A stretch of DNA of 64,000 nt. Source: CATQHW01 sp965243545 (GTDB lineage Bacteria; Spirochaetota; Spirochaetia; SZUA-6; Bin103). The stretch is taken from positions 1 through 64,000 of the forward strand of contig OZ251573.1 in NCBI GenBank assembly GCA_965243545.1, read 5' to 3'. A program made the translations under genes and the position numbers. Under the pieces are notes generated by a model, which saw nothing but the letters and a program-made list of their open reading frames with translations, was not told the origin of the DNA and ran no database searches. Of the stretch, positions 9,701 through 18,032 are shown piece after piece (the stretch's first letter is position 1; every line of letters begins with the position of its first letter).

Positions 9701-10140
9701 TAGCGCGCGCCGTCCGCGACCTGCGCTCCCGGCACGGCGTGGCCGCCCGCACGCCGCTCGACGCCGTGATCCGGTCGACCGGCGGCGGCGCGGCCGCGGC
9801 GCCGCTCGACGCCTACGGGGACCTGATCCGGCGCGCGGCCGGCCTGGCGTCGCTCCGCTTTACGGCCGGCGGCGATCCGCCGGCCGGCTCGGCGTCGGCG
9901 GTCGTCGGCGACCATGAGGTGCACCTGCTCGGCGTGGTCGACGCCGGCGTCGAGCGGCGGCGCCTTGCCAAGCACCGCGACCGCCTGCAGCGGCAGATCG
10001 ACGCCTCGCAGAAGAAGCTGGCCAACGCCGGCTTCCTGGCGAACGCCGCCGCCGAGGTGGTGGAGCGGGAGCGGCAGCGTCTGGCCGGCGCGCGCGCGGA
10101 GCTGCAGGCGGTGCGGCAGAACCTGAGCCACCTCACCTGA
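6799..10140 (+). CDS. valS: Valine--tRNA ligase, long form
   Basis: 1113 aa, longer than the usual 880-950. It charges tRNA-Val. The class I HIGH motif is HMGH at 64-67 (PNVTGALHMGHAMDN), the editing domain has TTRPETMLGDTAVACHP, and the KMSKS loop reads MRKSAGNGIDP from about 687. Extra segments explain the length: an Ala/Arg-rich helical stretch after the editing motif (about 255-305), an acidic insert before the DTWFSSALWPHSTLGWPD motif, and about 45 residues after the KMSKS loop (SPFTGKTIDLASAEHGRTIF onward). The C-terminal 70 residues are the normal tRNA-binding coiled coil. Planctomycete-type ValRS proteins carry a similar insert after KMSKS as I recall them. Essential gene; divergent from the ABC exporter. 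Confidence 0.95.
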   Translation: MEPTTDRPTPPAGEPLPTRYDHAAAEREATERWMAARVFSAAPDDRQRRYVVMMPLPNVTGALHMGHAMDNVMQDLLVRWHRMLGDNTLWMAGTDHAGIATQAVIERRLLELEGKTRHDIGRIALMERIWKWKDRYQQRIIEQQRAMGCSCDWDRQRFTMDAVCSRAVRHTFLALFRDGLVFRGTRLVNWDCALRTAVSDDEIAYRTVDGAYWHLRYPVIDPAPGEPAHVVVATTRPETMLGDTAVACHPQPQAALDRAIERLAARAERAPQRERPALLEQLAGLRRRRETELDGLRRLAEMAAAGRMIRLPLLDRPIPLITDEWAKPEVGSGCVKITPGHDPNDFEVWRRHRDRIGLINILAPDGSLNDAAGPYAGLDRAAARTRVVADLQSAGLLERIEPHRIEIGHSDRSGTAIEPYLSRQWYLRMGDVPGGVTAGRGTANEAVIPGLAQAAIDAVAGDWRSPTGRKLAFFPDDRYARTYLDWLAEKRDWNISRQLWWGHQIPIWTVRCAGGHLQRALDLAARLQDLPDAAVQIRDTAAAAGEEGRALTIAEARSAGEAEIDICLRDDDAEDVWEDDLAALDFEQDQDVLDTWFSSALWPHSTLGWPDPETAPIDHGQTPLGAAGGAADCLDYYYPGSCLVTGRDIITLWVARMVIAGMYNLGDLPFEHCFIHANILDGKGEMMRKSAGNGIDPVDIIDRYGGDALRYVMCELQTGSQDIRLPVQAVSPFTGKTIDLASAEHGRTIFTYLCPGAGKEFDVLGTIPDLPRATLISDRFEVGRAFCTKLWNAARFAFINLRGYRYRERALDELPAEDRWILSRLSRTCAAAHEQLAGYRPSAALAAVREFFWGDLCDWYLELIKPRLAASESEADGDTAGADAADGADAARQTAATALDGVLRLLHPFVPFITETLWARLRELAPRRGIAGWQVADAELLAAAAWPAAGPGVEDAALEAAFDRLRGIARAVRDLRSRHGVAARTPLDAVIRSTGGGAAAAPLDAYGDLIRRAAGLASLRFTAGGDPPAGSASAVVGDHEVHLLGVVDAGVERRRLAKHRDRLQRQIDASQKKLANAGFLANAAAEVVERERQRLAGARAELQAVRQNLSHLT

Positions 10141-10163
10141 GCGATCGCGGACCGGCGCCGCCG

Positions 10164-11432
10164 GTGTCGGGTTGGCAGCTGCTGGCCGCCAAGCCGCGCT
10201 TCCGGCGGCTGGTCGCCTCATCGGGGCTGTGGTACGCCACGCGCGCCTACGAGCTGGTGGTGCTGTCGTGGCTGGTCCTGGAGCTGACCGATTCGGTGTC
10301 TGCGGTGACGGCGCTCGGCGCCGCCCGCGGCCTGCCGATGCTGCTGCTGGGGTACGCCGGCGGCGCGCTGGCCGACCGCGTTTCTCGCCTGCGCCTGCTG
10401 CGGACCACGCAGAGCATCTGCCTGGCGGTGGTCGCCGCCTACGCCGTCTACCTGGCGTTCGGATCGCCGGCCGCCTGGAGCGCCCACCTGGTGATCGGCG
10501 TGATCGGCGCCGTCTGGAGCGTCGACTTCGCCAACCGCCGGTCGTTGTACACCGATCTGTTCGAGCAGGCCGAGCTGGCGACCGCGGTGCCGGTCGACAC
10601 CACCACCTTCACGATCGGCCTGATCGTGGGGCCGCTGGCCGCCGGCGTCCTGACGCGGATGGGCGGCTTTGCGGCCGCCTACGCCGGGCTGGCCGCCATC
10701 CACGCGGCGTCGGTGGCGCTGCTGCCGGGCGACCGGCGCCGGCCGGCCCCGCCGGTCCGCGGTGACGGGCGGCCGGACCGCCGCGCGGAACGGCCCGCGG
10801 CGGCGGGGCGGGTGCGCGCCGCGCTGGCGACGTTGCGCGGCCGGCGGGCGCTGCAGGCGGCCGTCCTGGTCACCCTGGTCGGCAACTTCTTCGCGTTTCC
10901 GTTCCATCAGATGGTGCCGGTGATCGGCCGCGACGTGTTGTCCGCCGACGCGCTCCGCTTCGGCATCCTGGTGTCGGCGTGGGGCGTCGGCGCGCTGGGC
11001 GGCTCCCTGGCGTTGGCCGCCCGCGCCGCCCGCCGGCCCGGCTGGGTGTTCGCCGCCGGCATGGCGACGCTGTTCGCCTGCATCGGCGGGTTTGCGCTCT
11101 CCGGCGCCTACCTGCTGTCGGTGGGGCTGCTGCTGGCCGGCGGCGTCGGCTTCTCCGGCTTCGCCGCCATGCAGATACTGATCACGCTACGGACCGCGCC
11201 GCCGGCGCTGCGCGGGCGGTCGCTGGGGGTGGTGAGTCTGGCGATCGGCATGCAGCCGCTCGGCGCCGTCGCGCTCGGCCTGACGGCCGAGCGGATCGGG
11301 CCGCAGGCGGCGCTGGCCGGCTTCGCGCTGCTGGGACTCTGCGGTCTGGCGGCGGTGCGCTGGCGCTACCCGGAGCTGGGCCGCCACGCGACCCTCAGCG
11401 AACGGCCGGAGCCGCGGCAGGAGCCGGGCTGA
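10164..11432 (+). CDS. MFS transporter (drug-efflux-like)
   Basis: 422 aa with about 12 hydrophobic segments and a basic central loop near 190-215. Loop 2-3 holds GGALADRVSRLRLLR, the MFS motif A of the enterobactin/drug exporter type (MFS_3). It lies 23 bp after valS and is probably cotranscribed. Its last 38 bp overlap the 3' end of coaD on the other strand. The substrate is unknown; the fold is clear. Confidence 0.85.
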   Translation: MSGWQLLAAKPRFRRLVASSGLWYATRAYELVVLSWLVLELTDSVSAVTALGAARGLPMLLLGYAGGALADRVSRLRLLRTTQSICLAVVAAYAVYLAFGSPAAWSAHLVIGVIGAVWSVDFANRRSLYTDLFEQAELATAVPVDTTTFTIGLIVGPLAAGVLTRMGGFAAAYAGLAAIHAASVALLPGDRRRPAPPVRGDGRPDRRAERPAAAGRVRAALATLRGRRALQAAVLVTLVGNFFAFPFHQMVPVIGRDVLSADALRFGILVSAWGVGALGGSLALAARAARRPGWVFAAGMATLFACIGGFALSGAYLLSVGLLLAGGVGFSGFAAMQILITLRTAPPALRGRSLGVVSLAIGMQPLGAVALGLTAERIGPQAALAGFALLGLCGLAAVRWRYPELGRHATLSERPEPRQEPG

Positions 11433-11916
11433 AGCGCTCCACAAACGCGGCGTGCACCGGCGGCGGCACGTACTTGGCCAGCACCTCCTCCCAGCCGTTG
11501 AGCCCGATCAGCGACTTGACCACGCTGGAGCTCACCTCGGCGATCTCGCGCGGGGGCATCAGAAAGAGGGTGACGACGCCCGCGTCCAGGTCGCTGTTGA
11601 TGTACTTCATCGACCGTTCGTACTGATAGTCGAGCTCCGTGCGGATGCCGCGCAGCACGAACTCCGCCCCCCGGGACCGCGCGTACTCGACCAGGAAGCG
11701 GTTCTCATACGTCTCTACCGTGACGTTGGGGCGGTCGGCCAGCGCGGCGCGCACCAGGCCCCGGCGCTCCTCGATGGAGAAGGCGTACCGCTTGTCCGGG
11801 TTGGTGCCGATCGCCACGATCAGCTCGTCGAACAGGCGCTCGCCCTGCTCCACCACCCACAGGTGCCCGTTGGTGATCGGGTCGAAACTGGCCGCGTAGA
11901 CGCATCGCCGGGACAT
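11395..11916 (-). CDS. coaD: Pantetheine-phosphate adenylyltransferase
   Basis: 173 aa. It adds AMP to 4'-phosphopantetheine to make dephospho-CoA, the fourth step of CoA synthesis. Seen: the nucleotidyltransferase motif FDPITNGHLWVV near the N-terminus (TxGH binds the ATP phosphates), RGIRTELDYQYE and the C-terminal EVSSSVVKSL that lines the active site. I start at the ATG (complement 11916) because MSRRCVYAASFDP fits the family; the open frame reaches back 12 codons further. A 15-residue Ala/Pro tail is extra. Convergent with the MFS gene, sharing 38 bp. Confidence 0.93.
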   Translation of the reverse strand: MSRRCVYAASFDPITNGHLWVVEQGERLFDELIVAIGTNPDKRYAFSIEERRGLVRAALADRPNVTVETYENRFLVEYARSRGAEFVLRGIRTELDYQYERSMKYINSDLDAGVVTLFLMPPREIAEVSSSVVKSLIGLNGWEEVLAKYVPPPVHAAFVERFSPAPAAAPAVR

Positions 11917-12018
11917 GCGCGCAATCGAACCCGACCCGGCCACGCCGGTCAAGGCGGCCGCTCGGACGCGGGCGCGGTTTGCGGCCGGAACGCCGCGGCG
12001 CTATCATCCGGCGCTGTC

Positions 12019-12315
12019 GTGGGACGGTGCTTTGCGTGCGGCGCGGCGTTCGACCCCCGCATGGAGATCTTCCGCGCGACCACCTGCCCGAGCTGCGGCA
12101 AGGACGCGCACGTCTGCCTCAACTGCCGCTTCTACGACCGGTCCGCCTACCAGGAGTGCCGGGAACCGATCGTCGAGCCGGTCTCCGTCAAGGACCGCTC
12201 CAACTTCTGCGAGTACTTCAAGACGCCGGAGGGGTCCGGCGCCGGGCCGGCTGCCCCGGACGACCGCGCCGACCGGGCCCGCGAGGCGGCCGAGCGGCTG
12301 TTCGGCGGCCTGTAA
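12019..12315 (+). CDS. Small Cys-rich protein, spirochaete type
   Basis: 98 aa from a GTG start, just after a TATCAT -10-like box (12002-12007). Cysteines at 4, 7, 23, 26, 33, 36, 47 and 64 form CFAC, CPSC and CLNC pairs, so the protein probably binds zinc (two ribbon knuckles). The blocks CLNCRFYDRSAYQECREP and KDRSNFCEYF resemble a conserved uncharacterised family that I know from Treponema and related spirochaetes. An ATG at 12061 would lose the first Cys pair. Divergent from coaD. Function unknown. Confidence 0.75.
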   Translation: MGRCFACGAAFDPRMEIFRATTCPSCGKDAHVCLNCRFYDRSAYQECREPIVEPVSVKDRSNFCEYFKTPEGSGAGPAAPDDRADRAREAAERLFGGL

Positions 12316-12349
12316 CGCCCGGGGCTACGGCGCGCGCGGATCGCGGCCG

Positions 12350-13102
12350 TCACAGGTCCATCGCCACCTCGGCGCGCTTGCCGGCGCGCTTCAGCTTGGG
12401 CGAGCGCTGGATCATGGAGCGCACCATCCGATTGATCGGACGCAGCCAGCGCGGCAGGTCGCCATCGCGCAGGATGTTGAGAAACAGCACCACGCGCGGG
12501 CGCTCGCTCCTGTTCCACACCTCGTGCCGGTAGGTGTCGTCGAACAACACCCCCTCGCCTTCCCGCCAGTGGTACTCCCGGCCGCCGCAGACGATGTAGA
12601 CCGGCGCGTCGTCCGGGACGATCAACCCCAGGTGGTAGCGGTACACCCCCCGGTAGAAGCCGCGGTGGGCCGGAATGTGCTTGCCGCCGTCCAGGATCGA
12701 CAGCATGGCGGTGTCGACCTCCGGGATCTGCTTCAGCACCTCGACCGTCTTGGGGGTGAGATTGACGTTGGTGTCGTGCCAGATGCCGTGCCCCTTGAGA
12801 AAGAAGGTGCGCCACGGGATGCCGTCGTTGCCGGAGATCGGGGTCTGCAGCCGGTCGACCTCGTGAAACTGCGGGATCCGTTCCGGCTGGCGCAGCAACG
12901 CCTCCGCCTCGGCGCGGATCACCGGGTAGGCCGCTTCGATCAGCCGGTGCTTGGGAAACGCCCGGTCCATGTCCACGAACGGCGGATTGCGCACGAACAG
13001 CGGCGTCACCAGGCTGTAGGCCAAGGCGATGACGCCGGGTTCGATGATGAAGACCGCCAGCCCCACCACCACCACGGCGCCGACCACGATCAGGAGTACC
13101 AC
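12350..13102 (-). CDS. Aspartyl/asparaginyl beta-hydroxylase family protein
   Basis: 250 aa. An N-terminal membrane helix (about 3-20, VAL/ILE-rich) is followed by the double-stranded beta-helix of the AspH/LpxO group of Fe(II)/2-oxoglutarate dioxygenases. Seen: the first iron His and the 2-OG side in KHIPAHRGFYRGVYRYHLG (H146), the second His in DDTYRHEVWN (H193) and the following Arg/Val strand RPRVVLFLNILR. LpxO-type members hydroxylate lipid A acyl chains at the inner membrane, others hydroxylate protein Asp; the N-terminal anchor favours a membrane substrate, but this is inference. Convergent with the Cys-rich protein, 34 bp apart. Confidence 0.85.
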   Translation of the reverse strand: MVLLIVVGAVVVVGLAVFIIEPGVIALAYSLVTPLFVRNPPFVDMDRAFPKHRLIEAAYPVIRAEAEALLRQPERIPQFHEVDRLQTPISGNDGIPWRTFFLKGHGIWHDTNVNLTPKTVEVLKQIPEVDTAMLSILDGGKHIPAHRGFYRGVYRYHLGLIVPDDAPVYIVCGGREYHWREGEGVLFDDTYRHEVWNRSERPRVVLFLNILRDGDLPRWLRPINRMVRSMIQRSPKLKRAGKRAEVAMDL

Positions 13103-13174
13103 CGCCGTACCTTAGTAACCCAAGCGGCCGGTCCGCGCAAGCGGCGCCCGCGCCGCTACGGTAGACTGCGGCGC

Positions 13175-14278
13175 ATGTTGACCATAGAAGGCTGTTCCCG
13201 GCGCCTCGACCGCGTGCGCTCCATCCTTGCCGACCGCGAACTCGATCTGCTGCTGCTGACCGACCCGTGCCACGTCTACTACGTCAGCGGCTGTCTGGCG
13301 CCGTGGTTCGCGCTCGGCGCCGCGGCGATCGGCGCGGAAGGCTCCGTGCTGGCCACCAGCGAGCCGCGCGAGGACGGCGCCGCCGTGGACGACGTGCGCG
13401 TGGCCGAGGCGCAGTCCAACGCGACCATCCGGCTCGACCAGGCGGACGGCATCGCCGCGCTGCTGGCGGACCAGCTGGCCGGCGCGCGCCGCGTCGGCCT
13501 GGATCAGGGCGTGCTGGGGGCGGCCGTGCTCAACCGGCTCGACGCCGAGTTCACGGACGTCACCCCCGACCTGCTCCGCCTGCGCTCCCGCAAGGACGCG
13601 GATGAAGTCGAGCTGATCCGGGCCGCCGCGCGGTGCGTCGACGCCGCGTACGCCCGCGCCGCGCAGGTGATCGAACCGGGGCTGGACGAGCTCGCGCTGT
13701 ACAACGCGCTGTCCGCGGCGGTGGTCGAGGAGGCGGGCGAGCTGCCGTTGCGGTTCGGGCAGGACTTTCAGTGCGGCGCGCCGGGCGGCCCGCCGCGGCG
13801 GCGGGCGGCGCGCGCCGGCGAACTGTGGATACTCGATCTGGGCGTCAACTACCGCGGCTACTACGCGGACGCCTCGCGCGTGTTCGCGGTGACCGAACCG
13901 ACCGACGAGCAGGCGCGGGCGCATCGGCAGGCGGTCGACACGCTGACCGAGGTGAAGCGTCTGGCGCAACCGGGCGCGGCCTGCATCGATCTCTACCGCC
14001 TGGCGCGCGAGCGCATGGACCGGATCGTGCCGGGCGGCATGTTCCATCACCTCGGCCACGGCATCGGCCTGAGCCCGCACGAACCGCCCTATCTCAACCC
14101 GGCGTGGCCGGACGGCGTGCTGGAAGCGGGCAACACCATCACCGTCGAGCCCGGCGTCTACGGCGCCGATCTGCGCGGCGGGGTGCGGGTGGAAGACGAC
14201 CTGCTGGTGACCGACGGCGGCGCGCGCACGCTGATCCGCGCGCCGTATGACCTGCGCCCGCAGGAGCGCGCCGGCTGA
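13175..14278 (+). CDS. M24 family metallopeptidase (Xaa-Pro dipeptidase-like)
   Basis: 367 aa from the ATG at 13175. The N-terminal creatinase-like domain (LLLLTDPCHVYYVSG) precedes a pita-bread domain with all five metal ligands: Asp in WILDLGVNYRG and YYADASR, His in HHLGHGIGLSPHEPP, Glu in TVEPGVYG and Glu in GVRVEDDLLVT. It should remove N-terminal residues next to proline or split X-Pro dipeptides. It is one of two M24 peptidases in the window (see 35712) and the more orthodox. A GCTACGGTAGACT element lies 8-20 bp upstream and may be the -10. Overlaps the next open frame at its stop codon. Confidence 0.9.
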   Translation: MLTIEGCSRRLDRVRSILADRELDLLLLTDPCHVYYVSGCLAPWFALGAAAIGAEGSVLATSEPREDGAAVDDVRVAEAQSNATIRLDQADGIAALLADQLAGARRVGLDQGVLGAAVLNRLDAEFTDVTPDLLRLRSRKDADEVELIRAAARCVDAAYARAAQVIEPGLDELALYNALSAAVVEEAGELPLRFGQDFQCGAPGGPPRRRAARAGELWILDLGVNYRGYYADASRVFAVTEPTDEQARAHRQAVDTLTEVKRLAQPGAACIDLYRLARERMDRIVPGGMFHHLGHGIGLSPHEPPYLNPAWPDGVLEAGNTITVEPGVYGADLRGGVRVEDDLLVTDGGARTLIRAPYDLRPQERAG

Positions 14279-14319
14279 CGTTCTCCTGGCCGCTGCTGAT
14301 CGACTTCGGTCTGATCGGC

Positions 14320-15681
14320 GTGGCGCTGGCGGCGGCCACGGCCGCCCGCGCCCGCATCCGGTTCCTGCAGCGCTTCCTGATCCCCAACGCGCTCACCGCC
14401 GGCGCGCTGCTGTTCCCGTTCTACAACTGGGCCGCGCCGCTGGTCGGTCACGGCGCCGGCGGCGTCGAGCAGCTCACCTATCACCTGTTCAACGTGGCGA
14501 TCATCGCGCTCGGCCTGCGCTCCCCCGCGCGGCGGCGCGGCCGGGCGATCACCGGATCGGCGGTGGTGATCCTGTCGCAGATCGCCCTGCAGGCGCTGGC
14601 CGGCCTGCTGCTCACCTTCGCGGTGATGCGGACGCTGCTGCCGGATCTCTTTCCCGGCTTCGGCATACTGGCGGCCCTCGGCCTGTCGCTGGGGCCGGGT
14701 CAGGCGTTCGCGATCGGCAGCGGATGGGAGGCGCTCGGTTTCGACGGCGCCAGCGGCATCGGCCTCACGTTCGGCGCGCTCGGCTTTCTGCTGGCCGGCA
14801 TCGGCGGCGTGGCGCTCATCAACGCCGGCGTCCGGCGCGGGTGGATCGAGCGGCCGGACGGCTTGAGCGGACGGACCGGCGTGTTCGACGCGCGGCAGCC
14901 GGGGCCGGCGGCCGCCCGGCAACGGACGGAGCCGGACGCGATCGACTCGCTGTCGCTCTGGCTGGCGGTCGTGTTTGGCGTCTACCTGGCCAGCTACCTG
15001 CTGCTGACCGGCGTCACGGAGCTGCTCGCCCTGCTCGGACCGCCCGGCGTGGAGCTGGCCGCCAACCTGTGGAGCATCGCCTTCATCTTCGGACTGCTCA
15101 CCGCGCTGGCGGCGCGCGCGCTGGCCGACCGGTGCGGCGCCGCGCACCTGCTGGACGGCGGCGGGCTGACGCGGATCGCCGGCGGCGCGGTCGACTTCAT
15201 GATCGCCGCCGGGCTGGCGTCGATCGGCATAGGCGTGGTCACCCGCTACTGGCCGCTGCTGGTGGTGTTCGCGCTTCTGATCGGCGCGCTGACGCTGGCG
15301 GCGCTGCTGTGGATCACGCCGCGGCTGTTCGCCGACCATTCGTTCGAGCGGCTGCTGATGTTCTACGGCAGCCTGACCGGCACCATCACCACCGGCATGG
15401 CCCTGGTGCGGGTGGTCGACCCGGAGCTGCGCACGCCGGCCGCCTCCGACTACTGCTACGCCTCCGGGCTCACGTTCGTCCTGGCGATCCCGCTGCTGCT
15501 GGCCCTCAACCTGCCGGTCGCCACCGCCGGCTACGGGACGGCCGCCGCCGTGCTGGCGGCCTACGCGCTGGCGCTGGCCGCCGCCTTCCGCCTGTTGGCC
15601 GGCGGCAACCGGAAGCGGGCCGGAACGGCCGGGAACGGGCCGGCGGCAAACCGGCGTCCCGAACGTGTAACCAGGGACTGA
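14320..15681 (+). CDS. GltS-like sodium:glutamate symporter family protein
   Basis: About 453 aa from the first conventional start (GTG at 14320), with 10-12 membrane helices. FLQRFLIPNALTAGALLFP and GLSLGPGQAFAIGSGWEALG resemble the two conserved loops of the ESS (GltS) family. The similarity to family N-termini starts earlier: the frame is open from about 14251 and codes FSWPLLIDFGLIGVALAAA before the GTG. No ATG, GTG or TTG lies in that part. A GGAG at about 14263 sits 8 bp before a CTG (14275) that overlaps the M24 stop, so a CTG or ACG start coupled to M24 is likely. Terminator at 15729. Confidence 0.7.
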   Translation: MALAAATAARARIRFLQRFLIPNALTAGALLFPFYNWAAPLVGHGAGGVEQLTYHLFNVAIIALGLRSPARRRGRAITGSAVVILSQIALQALAGLLLTFAVMRTLLPDLFPGFGILAALGLSLGPGQAFAIGSGWEALGFDGASGIGLTFGALGFLLAGIGGVALINAGVRRGWIERPDGLSGRTGVFDARQPGPAAARQRTEPDAIDSLSLWLAVVFGVYLASYLLLTGVTELLALLGPPGVELAANLWSIAFIFGLLTALAARALADRCGAAHLLDGGGLTRIAGGAVDFMIAAGLASIGIGVVTRYWPLLVVFALLIGALTLAALLWITPRLFADHSFERLLMFYGSLTGTITTGMALVRVVDPELRTPAASDYCYASGLTFVLAIPLLLALNLPVATAGYGTAAAVLAAYALALAAAFRLLAGGNRKRAGTAGNGPAANRRPERVTRD

Positions 15682-15728
15682 TCCGGCTGTTTAGTTTGCA
15701 TACCTATCACGAAGGAATCTCGCCTTCG

Positions 15729-15770
15729 GGCCCCTGGGGTTTCACCTCCTTTACCCAGGGGCCTTTTTTT
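15729..15770 (+). terminator. Intrinsic terminator after the GltS-like gene
   Basis: GGCCCCTGGG (15729-15738) pairs with CCCAGGGGCC (15754-15763), and seven T follow directly. This is a textbook rho-independent terminator for rightward transcription; on the other strand the T run is absent. Confidence 0.9.
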
Positions 15771-15825
15771 GCGCCCTGACGTCTGAGCGCCTGCCGGTTC
15801 GCGGCGGCGCGCGCGGGCGCCGGGG

Positions 15826-17978
<2,153 letters not shown>

Positions 17979-18021
17979 TGATGGTCGATCGCCGCCGCGC
18001 ACCGCCGGCGGCGCCATCTAG

Positions 18022-18027
18022 TATATT
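18022..18027 (+). promoter_or_regulatory. -10 box upstream of the MMPL exporter
   Basis: TATATT, 5 bp before the TTG at 18033 and 14 bp before the GTG at 18042. It lies in the short gap between the divergent sucC and exporter genes and would give a leaderless or nearly leaderless mRNA. No clear -35. Confidence 0.35.
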
Positions 18028-18032
18028 GCGTT

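Noticed and set aside
15686..15728. Possible small RNA in front of the terminator at 15729
   Set aside because: The AT-richer TTTAGTTTGCATACCTATCA could be a promoter, but no -35 fits and the transcript would be only about 50 nt. The terminator is explained by the GltS-like gene.
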